Assembly (NCBI GenBank): GCA_041859965.1
Contig: JBFLGD010000002.1
Coordinates: forward strand, 1 to 64,000
DNA: 64,000 nt
Direction: 5' to 3'
Source of the DNA: Bulleidia sp041859965
GTDB taxonomy: Bacteria > Bacillota_I > Bacilli_A > Erysipelotrichales > Erysipelotrichaceae
The translations under genes were made by a program, and so were the position numbers. Position 1 is the first letter of the stretch, and each line of letters starts with the position of its first letter. The notes beneath the pieces are model-generated. The model searched no databases and was not told the DNA's origin. It was given only the letters and a program-made list of their open reading frames with translations. Positions 1-8,815 of the stretch are shown in pieces.

Positions 1-1389
1 ATATCCTGTAACTTCTTCAATAGCTTTGCCAATATCAAACATGCCAGCTTCATCCCATGCTCTGCAGGTGATATTGATGCCAATCGGACATTTGTCCTCA
101 AAGCACATTGGAACAGTCATAGAAGGATAGCCGGAGAAGTTAGCCATAGCCATATAGTTCTCCGAGATCATATAGTCGCTTGAAAGCTGATCCTGATCTG
201 TACTGCTTTCAATCAGCGGTGCAATATTGCCTGATGCAGGTGCCGCAATTGCATCATAATCCTTCAGACATTCATTCATAGCATTCACAACAACTCTTCT
301 GACCTTCTGTGCCTTGCGGAAAACTCTTTCCTGATTCTCTTCAAACAAGCCATAGGAACCTATGACAAATCTTCTTCTGATCAGAGGTCCGAATCCCTTT
401 GTTCTGGAATTTGTCATAATCTCTGCCATATCCTCACCCGGTTCACGTACCCCGAAGCGGATACCATCAAGATTGGAGTCATTCGAGGTAGCTTCACAGT
501 TGGCAATAATAAAGTAAGCCGGCAGAATAGCCTTCATCATATCTTCATCAAACTGGTACACATCCACCTGTGCACCTCTGTCCTTCAGCTTATCCATCAG
601 ATCATTAAATGCTTCAACGGTCTTCTTATTAGACATATTATCAACAACATTGCCCAAGACAGCAATCTTCTTACCATGCATATCGCTGTTCAGGAGTGCT
701 GCATAGTCAGGTACTTCGCGGTCAGAGGAAGTCATATCTCTTTCATCTCTTCCGGCAAGTACTTTTAATGACACTGCCGCATCTTCAATACTGCGGGTAA
801 AGTAGCCGACATGATCCAGTGAAGAAGCGTAAGGAATAATTCCATATCTGGAAATTCTTCCATAGGTAGGCTTAACACCTGTTACTCCGCAGAAGGAAGC
901 CGGTTTTCTAACCGAGTCTCCGGTATCAGAGCCAATTGCCATCGGCACTGCACCTGCAGCTACTAAAGCTGCGGATCCTCCGGATGATCCGCCTGTCATT
1001 CTCTTAACATCCCATGGGTTATATGCCGGTCCCTTAAAGCAAGTCAGGTTCGTACCGCCCATTGCGAGTTCATCCATAGAACTCTTGGCAACAACAACTG
1101 CACCTGCCTTCTTCAGCTTTGTAACAATCTCAGCATCATAGATTGGAACATAATTGGACAGTATTCTGGAACCTGCTGTAGTCAGTATTCCCTTTGTACA
1201 TACATTGTCCTTCAGTACGATTGGAACACCTCTCATCAGTCCTTCCTCAGGAAGATCCTTCAGCTGTTCTGCAGGGTCAACAAAAGTAATTGCAGCATGC
1301 AGGCTGTTCTGCAGCTTCTGTACCTTCTCATATGCCTCAGTGACGTTCTTTTCAACGCCATCCCTGTCTTTTACCATCTCTGCAATCAT
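1..1389 (-). CDS. gatA: Glutamyl-tRNA(Gln)/aspartyl-tRNA(Asn) amidotransferase subunit A, 3'-truncated by the window edge
   Basis: GatA is the amidase subunit of GatCAB. It frees ammonia from glutamine so that Glu-tRNA(Gln) or Asp-tRNA(Asn) can be converted to the amide. The translated minus strand begins MIAEMVKDRDG and shows the amidase-signature features: a lysine in the VPIVLKDN stretch, the glycine/serine-rich MTGGSSGGSAA stretch that supplies the cis-serine, and GSDTGDSVRKPASFCG with the nucleophilic-serine region. GSDTGDSVRKP differs slightly from the usual GSDTGGSIRQP. The ATG overlaps the gatC stop by one base (TAATG), so the two are translationally coupled. About 463 codons are visible; the C-terminus, and presumably gatB, lie beyond position 1. 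Confidence 0.96.
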   Translation of the reverse strand, partial: MIAEMVKDRDGVEKNVTEAYEKVQKLQNSLHAAITFVDPAEQLKDLPEEGLMRGVPIVLKDNVCTKGILTTAGSRILSNYVPIYDAEIVTKLKKAGAVVVAKSSMDELAMGGTNLTCFKGPAYNPWDVKRMTGGSSGGSAALVAAGAVPMAIGSDTGDSVRKPASFCGVTGVKPTYGRISRYGIIPYASSLDHVGYFTRSIEDAAVSLKVLAGRDERDMTSSDREVPDYAALLNSDMHGKKIAVLGNVVDNMSNKKTVEAFNDLMDKLKDRGAQVDVYQFDEDMMKAILPAYFIIANCEATSNDSNLDGIRFGVREPGEDMAEIMTNSRTKGFGPLIRRRFVIGSYGLFEENQERVFRKAQKVRRVVVNAMNECLKDYDAIAAPASGNIAPLIESSTDQDQLSSDYMISENYMAMANFSGYPSMTVPMCFEDKCPIGINITCRAWDEAGMFDIGKAIEEVTGY

Positions 1390-1685
1390 TATTTCACCAC
1401 CTTAGGAAGAACAAAGTGTCCCTCCAGATTCTTGTCTACATTTGCCATTGCGTCTTCCTGGGAAATCACATTGGAGACCTTATCACTGCGCAGAAAATGA
1501 GTATCCTCATCAAAAGGATAGATCATCTCCTCTACACCATCCGTATTTACTGCATCAAGAAGAGACATCTGCGACTGCAGAGTGCCAAACTCCTTCACAA
1601 TACCGTCTGCTTCTTCATCGGAAAGATCAAACATAAGCTGATGTGCCAGCTTCTTAAAATACTCTCTGTCCTTCTTTTCTTCCAT
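1389..1685 (-). CDS. gatC: Aspartyl/glutamyl-tRNA amidotransferase subunit C
   Basis: GatC is the small stabilising subunit of GatCAB. The 98-residue product starts MEEKKDREYFKKLAHQLMF, contains the family pattern of an N-terminal helix (KLAHQLMFDLSDEEADGI) and ends with the LEGHFVLPKVVK tail, where GatC proteins typically have 'FVVPKVV'. An upstream in-frame GTG at 1703 would add six residues. I prefer the ATG at 1685 because AAGAAGG lies seven bases in front of it. It is the first gene of a gatC-gatA unit with its own promoter. Confidence 0.93.
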   Translation of the reverse strand: MEEKKDREYFKKLAHQLMFDLSDEEADGIVKEFGTLQSQMSLLDAVNTDGVEEMIYPFDEDTHFLRSDKVSNVISQEDAMANVDKNLEGHFVLPKVVK

Positions 1686-1711
1686 TTCAGGGCCTTCTTT
1701 CACGTTTACCT

Positions 1712-1740
1712 ATTTTACCGTTTACTATGCTTCTTTTCAA
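1712..1740 (-). promoter_or_regulatory. Promoter of gatCA
   Basis: On the minus strand TTGAAA (1735-1740) is followed after exactly 17 bases by TAAAAT (1712-1717). The predicted start lies about 20 bases upstream of the gatC ATG, leaving just enough leader for the AAGAAGG ribosome-binding site. Confidence 0.65.
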
Positions 1741-1763
1741 CCGCATAGCTCTGCTTGTTTCCA

Positions 1764-1803
1764 ATAAAAAAGGCAGCTGTATTTCCTGTTTCCGTACAGC
1801 TGT
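1764..1803 (-). terminator. Intrinsic terminator of the pcrA-ligA-glycerate kinase-GH1 run
   Basis: The inverted repeat CAGCTGTA (1774-1781) / TACAGCTG (1795-1802) is followed on the minus strand by a run of six T (1766-1771). It sits just downstream of the GH1 stop codon and separates that gene from gatC. Confidence 0.8.
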
Positions 1804-1814
1804 CAGTATTTCAC

Positions 1815-3311
1815 TTATTTTAAATCTTCCCCATTGGATCTGATGCACTTCTGATACCAGTAATAGGAATCCTTAGGTGTTCTCTTCATAGATCCCTGAC
1901 CATAGTTGTCAGCGTCTACATAAATCTGTCCATAGCGCTTAGCCATCTCACCCTCGCCATTGGACACCATATCAACACAGCCCCAGTACAGATATCCCAT
2001 AACCGGAATGCCATCAATTTCAGCAGCATCCTTCAGCGACTGGATATTCGCACGCATGTAATCAATACGATAGTCATCATGAACTGTATTTTCTTCAAAC
2101 TTGTCATTCCAGCCAATACCGTTCTCAACACACCACAGAGGGCAGTGATATCTGTTATAGAAAGTATTAAGTGCAATTCTCAGGCACTGAGGATCAGTAG
2201 CCCATCCCCATGCATTTGTCTTCAGATACGGGTTGGCTACAGTGCTCTTCATCGCACCGTTTCCGCCGCCTTCCTCCATATTGCCATCCTCGTGCAGAGT
2301 TACAACATGAGAGCCATAGCAGGAGAAGCTCATGAAGTCGCATGTATATTTCTTCAGAATATCAAAGTCATTATCCTTGGCAGGAATTGTAATGCCCTTT
2401 CTCTTATATTCAGCCAGTTTATAGTTTGGATAGAAGCCAAGCATCTGTACATCAGAGAAGAACAGTGTTTCATTTTCCTCCTGCTTAGCAAGCAGCTGAT
2501 CAGCAGGATCTGCCGTCAGTCCATACACTGGGCCAAAAGCAAGCATCATACCTACCTTGACATCCGGATAGCTTTCATGAGCTGCCTGTACTGTCTTAGC
2601 AGAAGCCAGGAACTGATGGAATGTAGCATTTGCAACATTCTGCTCACTTGCATGGATCAGACCTGCTGTAACAAATGGAGCCGCATCAATGCAGTTGATC
2701 TCATTGAAAGTAAGATAGTACTTAACTAATCCGCTGAATTCTCTAAAGCATGTCGTTGCATATCTCACAAACTGGTCGACAAGATATCTGTCATTCCAGC
2801 CATTGTACTTTGCAGAAAGTGCCAGAGGCGTTTCATAGTGAGAAAGAGTGATCAAAGGTTCAATATTATATTTTCTGCACTCTTCAAATACAGACTTATA
2901 AAAATCAATTCCAGCTCTGTTAACTTCAGCATCATCGCCATTCGGAAATATTCTTGACCACTTTACAGAGATACGGAAAGACTTGAATCCCTCCTCTGCA
3001 CACATACGGATATCTTCCTTGTAATGATGGTAGAAATCTGACGCAATATGGCTTGGATAATAATACTTATCATCATCCAGAAGTGCCGGTACCGCTCCTT
3101 CAGGAAGATCTCTGACGTCGCTGCCGAAGCAGAGAGGCGTTGATCCTGTTGTGCCATCTTCCTTCTTCCATGTCACCTGTCTTCTGACTGTATGAGAACC
3201 GTTAGTCATTACATCTGCTGTAGCAAGACCTGCGCCTCCCTCAAAGACACCACCTTCATACTGATTGGCAGCGGTAGCTCCGCCCCATAAAAAGTCCTTC
3301 TGTAAGCTCAT
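1815..3311 (-). CDS. Glycoside hydrolase family 1, probable 6-phospho-beta-glucosidase
   Basis: Family GH1 enzyme of 498 residues, expected to hydrolyse phosphorylated beta-glucosides delivered by a PTS. The N-terminus MSLQKDFLWGGATAANQYEG and the C-terminal KDSYYWYQKCIRSNGEDL are hallmarks of the BglA/AscB group. The acid/base glutamate is in TFNEIN and the nucleophile in WCVENGIGWND. The phosphate-site residues Ser, Lys and Tyr are in the DMVSNGEGEMAKRYG stretch, which favours a phosphorylated substrate over a free glucoside. An AGAGGAG ribosome-binding site precedes the ATG. No PTS genes are in view, so the sugar cannot be named. It follows the glycerate kinase by 42 bases and ends at a clear terminator. 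Confidence 0.92.
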   Translation of the reverse strand: MSLQKDFLWGGATAANQYEGGVFEGGAGLATADVMTNGSHTVRRQVTWKKEDGTTGSTPLCFGSDVRDLPEGAVPALLDDDKYYYPSHIASDFYHHYKEDIRMCAEEGFKSFRISVKWSRIFPNGDDAEVNRAGIDFYKSVFEECRKYNIEPLITLSHYETPLALSAKYNGWNDRYLVDQFVRYATTCFREFSGLVKYYLTFNEINCIDAAPFVTAGLIHASEQNVANATFHQFLASAKTVQAAHESYPDVKVGMMLAFGPVYGLTADPADQLLAKQEENETLFFSDVQMLGFYPNYKLAEYKRKGITIPAKDNDFDILKKYTCDFMSFSCYGSHVVTLHEDGNMEEGGGNGAMKSTVANPYLKTNAWGWATDPQCLRIALNTFYNRYHCPLWCVENGIGWNDKFEENTVHDDYRIDYMRANIQSLKDAAEIDGIPVMGYLYWGCVDMVSNGEGEMAKRYGQIYVDADNYGQGSMKRTPKDSYYWYQKCIRSNGEDLK

Positions 3312-3353
3312 CTAAAGTCTCCTCTTTTCATGTAACAATCTTATAACAATTCC

Positions 3354-4514
3354 TCAGGATATTCGACCGCATTTTCCATTTACAGCTTCAATCATTCTGA
3401 ATACCTGCTCAGCAGTTCTGCTAAGACATTTCTCGGCATACTGTGTATCCATTGCTTTTTCCAGAGAAACAGGTTCTCTCTGGATTGGAAACCATGCTGT
3501 AATACCGTTCTGAAGGCAATTTTCTGCATTGTTTCCTTCACTTCCGGCAAATACAATAACTGGTTTCTCATATTTTTCCGCAAGCCTGGCAATGCCTGAA
3601 GGAGCCTTGCCCATAGCTGTCTGACCATCGATTCTGCCTTCACCAGTCACCACGAAATCACAGCCTCTGACTGCTTCTTCCATATGCAGTGCATCTGCTA
3701 CTATTGCTGTACCGGATTCCAGAGAGCCATGCAGAAATGAATCAAATGCAAAACCCAGGCCTCCTGCCGCTCCAGTTCCTGCTCTTCTTTGATCAGCAGC
3801 GGAATACTTCTCCTGTACAGCATCAGCATACTGTTTTAAACTGCTGTCCATCTCTGCAATCATTGCTTTATCCGCACCCTTCTGCCCTCCAAACACTGCA
3901 CTGCATCCTCTTTCTCCACAGAGCGGATTATCAACATCACAGGCAATCCGGAAGTCACAGTCCTTCAGTATCGGCAGAGTTCGTGTATCATCAATAGCAG
4001 AAACTTCCTTCAATCCTGCCGCACCCGCAGCTGTCGGTTTGCCTTCCTTATTCAGGAAACGATATCCAAGCGCTTCCAGCATGCCCTTCCCGCCATCATT
4101 CGTACAGCTTCCGCCGATTCCAACGATAAAATGACGGCATCCTTTTTCAGCCGCCTCGCGAATCAATTCACCAAGGCCATACGTAGAAGCCAGCAAAGGA
4201 TTTCTCTCCGAAGAAGAAATCAGATTGAGACCGACTGCCTGTGCAGCTTCAATGATAGCCGTACCTGTTTTTTCAATGATTCCATAGGAAGCTGTGACTG
4301 CTGTTCCTAACGGTCCCTGCACATGCATGCATATTCTCCTGCCATGTGTGCCTTCCAGCAATGCATCCAGCGTTCCTTCGCCGCCGTCAGCTAAAGGCTT
4401 GATAATAACTTCAATATCACTGTCAGCCGCATGAATGCCTGCAGCCGCTGCTTCAGCAGCCTGCAGTGATGTCATACATCCCTTAAAGGAATCCAGGGCA
4501 GCCAGCACTTTCAT
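3354..4514 (-). CDS. Glycerate kinase (GlxK/GarK family)
   Basis: The 386-residue protein has the family length and motifs: N-terminal MKVLAALDSFKGCMTSLQAA, PLADGGEGTLDALLEG, GIGGSCTNDGGKGMLEALGY and VTGEGRIDGQTAMGKAP. The family phosphorylates D-glycerate with ATP to a phosphoglycerate; whether the 2- or 3-position is used cannot be read from sequence. The start codon abuts the ligA stop with no gap, so it is probably translated as the third gene of pcrA-ligA. The pairing with DNA repair genes looks positional rather than functional. Confidence 0.92.
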   Translation of the reverse strand: MKVLAALDSFKGCMTSLQAAEAAAAGIHAADSDIEVIIKPLADGGEGTLDALLEGTHGRRICMHVQGPLGTAVTASYGIIEKTGTAIIEAAQAVGLNLISSSERNPLLASTYGLGELIREAAEKGCRHFIVGIGGSCTNDGGKGMLEALGYRFLNKEGKPTAAGAAGLKEVSAIDDTRTLPILKDCDFRIACDVDNPLCGERGCSAVFGGQKGADKAMIAEMDSSLKQYADAVQEKYSAADQRRAGTGAAGGLGFAFDSFLHGSLESGTAIVADALHMEEAVRGCDFVVTGEGRIDGQTAMGKAPSGIARLAEKYEKPVIVFAGSEGNNAENCLQNGITAWFPIQREPVSLEKAMDTQYAEKCLSRTAEQVFRMIEAVNGKCGRIS

Positions 4515-6512
4515 TTACTGATTCTCCGCTGTAAAATGCGCAATAAAATCATCCTCCGAAATAATCGGGACATTCAATGACTTTGCCTTTGTGTTCTTGG
4601 AGGAGGTACTTTCAATATCATTGTTAATTAAAAAACTTGTTTTGGAAGTAACAGATCCAGTCACCTTGCCGCCCTGTGATTCGATATAAGACTTCAATTC
4701 ATTGCGGTTCTGATAATGATGCACATCGCCAGTCACAACAAAAGTGAGTCCCTCACAGAAATTCCCCTTTGCGTCTCTGTCACTGCTTTCTACCGTAATC
4801 ATGTTCAGCAGTTCCTCGTAGCCCGCTCTGTTCTCAGAATCATGAAACCACTTCACAAATGCCGTGCTCTTTTCCGGTCCAATACCGTCAATTGATGAGA
4901 ATACTTCCGCATCGCTGCTTTCTTCAGCAGTCCTTACGAGTTCCTGCAGCGGATATGCCTGCAGCAGCTTTCTGGATACGTCCTGGGCTGCTAAAGGTAT
5001 ATTCAATGCATAGAGAAGCTTCTCATCGGTTACAGTACTGGCTTTATCAAGAGAAGCAGAAATGTTATCTGCCGACTTTTCACCAAAGCCATCCAGCTGT
5101 GCAATTTCGTCATGGTGATCCTTCAGACGGAATATATCCGCATTGCTGCGGATCCAGCCTTCATTAATGAATCTTGAAAGGGTCTGTTCCGAGATGCCAT
5201 CAATATCCATGCCTTGTTTTGATACAAAACGGGTAAACTTTCTCAGTTTCTTTGCCGCACAGTCAGGATTGGAGCATCGCAGTGTCTTAGTCCCACTGAT
5301 ACTGGACACATGCACTGCTGTAGGTGCTCCGCATACAGGACATGATCCAGGTATTTCAAGAGTGCCTTCAATCTTTCTTACCTGTATTACCTTAGGTATG
5401 ATCTTGTTTGCCTTGATCACTGAAAGAACAGTTCCTTTGCCGCCAATGCCAAGACGTTCACATTCGGATATGTTGCAGAGACTTGCTCTCTTCACTGTGG
5501 TACCTTCCAGCTGCACGGGTTCAAATACGGCTACAGGTGTAATAGTAGAAGCTGCACAGGACCATTCAATATGATCCAGCTGTGATTCCACTGACTCATC
5601 TGCCCATTTAAAAGCGTAGCCGGCTCTAGTCGCATGATGTCCTGTTACAGAACCAGTTGCTGCATACTTTACGTCATCATAGGCAATAACAAGACCGTCC
5701 ACCGGATATGGATTGATACCTTCTGTTACTTTTGCTGTCCATTTGGACACTGCATCTGTGATACCTGCAAGATCCGGTTTTTCCAGCAGTTCATGATCGA
5801 CCGTCCTGAATCCCATATCATTTAAATAATCCATCTGTGCTCCCCAGGAATCCAGCTGCTTTTCAGTATGGACAAGTGTAAATGGGATCCATTGTATCTG
5901 TCTTTTTCTTACTTCATCTATATCCTTCAGTGTTAGAGAACCGGAAGCCAGATTTCTTGGATTGGCATAGTCTTCTCCTGATTCCATTACAAACTTATCA
6001 AAGTCTGCATAGGAAATCACTGCTTCGCCTCTGATAACAAGATGTCCCTTCTCGCTGACTGTCTTAAGCACACCATTCAATGCATCTGCTAGATGCGTGA
6101 TATTTGTACCGATATGACCATCGCCTCTCGTAACAATTTTCGTCAGTCTGCCATGATCATATGTTACGACCAGAGTCAGCCCATCCAGTTTCCATGACAT
6201 CCAGATAGGCTTTCCCTCCGCCCACTTGGCAAGGTCATCGATCTTCTTGGTCTTGGCAAGAGACAGCGCTGGAAATTCATGCGGTTCCTTTTCCCCTGCA
6301 ATGGAATCAGCAGATACCTGATGAGTTGGAGAATCGGAAAGAATCGTTCCGGTCTCCTCTTCCAGTTTTTTAACACGGTCAAACATGGCATCCCATTCAA
6401 AGTCTGTCATCTTTTCACCGCGGCCGTTATAGTAAGCATCCCCTGCATCATTCAGCTTTTTTACCAGCGACCGCATCAATGTCAGTTTTTCCTGCTTCTC
6501 TGTTTCTTCCAT
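4515..6512 (-). CDS. ligA: NAD+-dependent DNA ligase, divergent 'SWKLDG' subtype
   Basis: NAD-dependent ligase that seals nicks in replication and repair. Domains in order: the Ia NMN-binding region (AYYNGRGEKMTDFEWD, with Trp where Tyr is usual); an adenylation domain with the nucleotide-accepting Lys108 in SWKLDG; TRGDGHIGTNIT; VIRGEAV; NPRNLASGS; an OB fold; a four-Cys zinc finger (CPVCGAP...CSNPDCAAKK); HhH repeats; and a C-terminal BRCT domain (about 585-665). In the usual LigA the residue two before the lysine is Glu, which contacts adenine; here it is Ser106. This matches a clostridial subgroup I recall, not the standard bacterial enzyme. It sits directly behind pcrA, the usual place of ligA in Firmicutes, so it may be the replicative ligase. 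Confidence 0.94.
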   Translation of the reverse strand: MEETEKQEKLTLMRSLVKKLNDAGDAYYNGRGEKMTDFEWDAMFDRVKKLEEETGTILSDSPTHQVSADSIAGEKEPHEFPALSLAKTKKIDDLAKWAEGKPIWMSWKLDGLTLVVTYDHGRLTKIVTRGDGHIGTNITHLADALNGVLKTVSEKGHLVIRGEAVISYADFDKFVMESGEDYANPRNLASGSLTLKDIDEVRKRQIQWIPFTLVHTEKQLDSWGAQMDYLNDMGFRTVDHELLEKPDLAGITDAVSKWTAKVTEGINPYPVDGLVIAYDDVKYAATGSVTGHHATRAGYAFKWADESVESQLDHIEWSCAASTITPVAVFEPVQLEGTTVKRASLCNISECERLGIGGKGTVLSVIKANKIIPKVIQVRKIEGTLEIPGSCPVCGAPTAVHVSSISGTKTLRCSNPDCAAKKLRKFTRFVSKQGMDIDGISEQTLSRFINEGWIRSNADIFRLKDHHDEIAQLDGFGEKSADNISASLDKASTVTDEKLLYALNIPLAAQDVSRKLLQAYPLQELVRTAEESSDAEVFSSIDGIGPEKSTAFVKWFHDSENRAGYEELLNMITVESSDRDAKGNFCEGLTFVVTGDVHHYQNRNELKSYIESQGGKVTGSVTSKTSFLINNDIESTSSKNTKAKSLNVPIISEDDFIAHFTAENQ

Positions 6513-6533
6513 GAATGGAGTACCTCTTTCTGC

Positions 6534-8702
6534 TTATTTCTTTTTCTGCAGACTAGGATGTCCTGCAGCAATCTTCTTAATACCATAGGGATATGGGAAG
6601 GCTATCTGTGCAATACCGCCTGCACAGCTGACAACAACGCCGTCTCCGAATTTGATATGTGTAACATGATCTCCAGCCTTCAGCTTTGCAGCCTTTGTCT
6701 GCGGTTTTCTGACTGCAGAGAAACTGTCACCATGTTCTTCAAATAATGAAGATGTTACTTTATCTCTGACATTTTCAGAGCGGTTTTCCGCATAGCCCTT
6801 ATGAACAATAACCGAAGAATCGATTTCATCAATAAATCTTGACGGTGTGCGCATTCTCTGCAATACATACGAATAGCCGGATGCCTCCGTCAGATACAGC
6901 TGATTGCGTGCTCTTGTAAAGGCAACGTAAGCCAGTCTTCTTTCCTCTTCAACGCCTCTTCTTCCCTCATTCATCGCTCTTTCATTTGGGAAAATACCAT
7001 CATTCAGATCTGAAACAAAAACTGTATTGAATTCCAGTCCCTTGGCAGCATGCACTGTCATAAGCTGCAGATAGTCGGAAGTGACTGTTTCATCATGATC
7101 TCCATACAAAGCGGTCAGCTGAAGATATTCGTCCAGTGTACTGTCTGGATTCTGTTCCATGAACTGACGAAGAGAATCAATCAGTTCCTTGATGTTGGCA
7201 AGCCGTTCCTCACCCTTTTCCTTGTCTTCATTCAGCATTTTTTCATAGCCGGTATCCTGAATGATATCCGAAAACAGTGAAACAACATCCTTGCCGTCCT
7301 TTTCTTCCTGACGCCACTTCTCGACCATGCTCACAAAATCTTCCAGTGTATGCTTAATCTTTCCAGAGAACAGCGTATCACCCTTGATGGCTTCATACAT
7401 AGTCGTGCCATCCTGCTCTGCCTTTATGGAAATTGTATCCATAGTCTTATCACCGATGCCTCTGCGCGGACGATTCAGTATCCTTCTTAAAGCAAGATCA
7501 TCAGCAGCTGTTACCATTCTCAGATAGCAGAGGGAATCCTTGACTTCCTGTCTTTCATAGAAGCGAAGGCCTCCATAAATAACATATGGAATACGGCCTG
7601 CCATCAGTTTCTGCTCAAGCATTCTTGAAAGATAGTTGGAACGGTACAGTACAGCCATGTCGCTGTACTTTTCTCCCTTTGCATGAAGAGAAGATACAGT
7701 ATCTGCGATCCATTCCGCCTCTGCTTCATCAGACGGTGCCGCAAAATGAACGACCTTGCTGTCGGCACTGCGGGTAGTAAACAGATCCTTCTTCATACGA
7801 TCAGCGTTATTCTGAATAACTGAGTTGGCTGCTTCTAGAATTGCGGATGAAGAACGATAGTTCTCATTCAGGATAATCGTCTTGGCACCGGGATAGTCTT
7901 TTTCAAAGTGCATGATGATATTCACATCCGCACCTCTCCACGTATAGATAGTCTGATCCGGATCTCCAACTACATAAAGGGAATTCTCTTTTCCAGTCAG
8001 ACTGCGAATCAGCTTATACTGCGTTTCATCGATGTCCTGAAACTCATCTACCAGAATATACTCAAAGCGTCTCTGCCACTTCTCCAGAACATCTCTGTGC
8101 GCATGAAAAATACGAACTGTCCAGAGGATCAGATCGTCAAAATCAAGGGCGAACATCTCTCTCTGTCTCGTCAGATAGCGTTCATATACATCTGCCTTAT
8201 CCTGATCATCAGAATACTTCGGGGCCAGAGCATGTGCACGTTCTGCCGTAATGCCTGCTGTCTTATTATTTGAAATGTAATCTATATAGGCATTCGGTGC
8301 AATGCCATTATCCCCAATATTCAAAGCTTTTACAGCTGCCTTTACAATCGACTTCTGATCATCCGTATCCATGATTGTAAAATTCTTAGGATATCCTTCC
8401 ACAGAAATATCTTCGCGCAGAATACGTACGCAGAGAGAGTGAATCGTCGAGATCCATGGCGATCTCTTTATTTCACCAAGCATCTTTCCTACACGTGTCT
8501 GCATCTCCTTGGCAGCCTTATTGGTAAAAGTAAGTGCAAGGATCTTATACGGACGCACATCTTCATCATCAATCAGATGTGCAATTCTCATTGTCAGGAC
8601 TCTTGTCTTGCCGGAACCAGCTCCAGCAATAATACGCAGATAGGAATCATCTGAAAGTACAGCTTCCTTCTGCTGAGGATTCAATTTCGAAACATCTATC
8701 AT
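6534..8702 (-). CDS. pcrA: ATP-dependent DNA helicase PcrA/UvrD
   Basis: Superfamily 1A 3'-5' helicase used in repair, rolling-circle replication and removal of RecA filaments. The product has 722 residues. Motif I is AGAGSGKTRVL (residues 26-36), motif II is VDEFQD, motif III VVGDPDQTIYTWRGA, motif IV NENYRS, motif V VHAAKGLEF and motif VI VAFTRARNQLYL. The C-terminal FGDGVV...IAFPYPYGIKKI resembles the Tudor-like RNA-polymerase-binding tail of PcrA. It heads the pcrA-ligA-glycerate kinase run, with 21 bases to ligA. A TGGTATAAT promoter element lies about 30 bases upstream of the ATG. Confidence 0.97.
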   Translation of the reverse strand: MIDVSKLNPQQKEAVLSDDSYLRIIAGAGSGKTRVLTMRIAHLIDDEDVRPYKILALTFTNKAAKEMQTRVGKMLGEIKRSPWISTIHSLCVRILREDISVEGYPKNFTIMDTDDQKSIVKAAVKALNIGDNGIAPNAYIDYISNNKTAGITAERAHALAPKYSDDQDKADVYERYLTRQREMFALDFDDLILWTVRIFHAHRDVLEKWQRRFEYILVDEFQDIDETQYKLIRSLTGKENSLYVVGDPDQTIYTWRGADVNIIMHFEKDYPGAKTIILNENYRSSSAILEAANSVIQNNADRMKKDLFTTRSADSKVVHFAAPSDEAEAEWIADTVSSLHAKGEKYSDMAVLYRSNYLSRMLEQKLMAGRIPYVIYGGLRFYERQEVKDSLCYLRMVTAADDLALRRILNRPRRGIGDKTMDTISIKAEQDGTTMYEAIKGDTLFSGKIKHTLEDFVSMVEKWRQEEKDGKDVVSLFSDIIQDTGYEKMLNEDKEKGEERLANIKELIDSLRQFMEQNPDSTLDEYLQLTALYGDHDETVTSDYLQLMTVHAAKGLEFNTVFVSDLNDGIFPNERAMNEGRRGVEEERRLAYVAFTRARNQLYLTEASGYSYVLQRMRTPSRFIDEIDSSVIVHKGYAENRSENVRDKVTSSLFEEHGDSFSAVRKPQTKAAKLKAGDHVTHIKFGDGVVVSCAGGIAQIAFPYPYGIKKIAAGHPSLQKKK

Positions 8703-8732
8703 TTTTTATCTTCATCTTTCTTTTCAGCCATC

Positions 8733-8741
8733 ATTATACCA
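8733..8741 (-). promoter_or_regulatory. Extended -10 promoter of pcrA
   Basis: The minus strand reads TGGTATAAT (-10 hexamer at 8733-8738), an extended -10 element. No good -35 match is seen 16-18 bases further up. The predicted leader is about 25 bases and includes the GAAAGATGAAG stretch in front of the pcrA ATG. Confidence 0.55.
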
Positions 8742-8800
8742 TTGCCTGCTCGGATTCACTGTCCCTTATACTGTACTGTGCACTTCTTTTCGCCGACGCA

Positions 8801-8809
8801 TGGTATAAT
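8801..8809 (+). promoter_or_regulatory. Extended -10 promoter predicting a leaderless mRNA
   Basis: TGGTATAAT (8801-8809) is followed by exactly six bases and then the ATG at 8816. Transcription normally starts 6-8 bases after the -10, so the mRNA would begin at or within a base or two of the start codon. There is no Shine-Dalgarno sequence between the -10 and the ATG, and no alternative in-frame start nearby. The same spacing is found at cls and at the HAD gene at 17657. Confidence 0.65.
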
Positions 8810-8815
8810 TCATGC

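Noticed and set aside
2079..2729. 216-codon plus-strand ORF inside the GH1 gene
   Set aside because: It is antisense to a well-supported enzyme, rich in Cys/Ile/Leu as expected from reverse complements, and has no ribosome-binding site or family features. Other antisense ORFs were dropped for the same reason.
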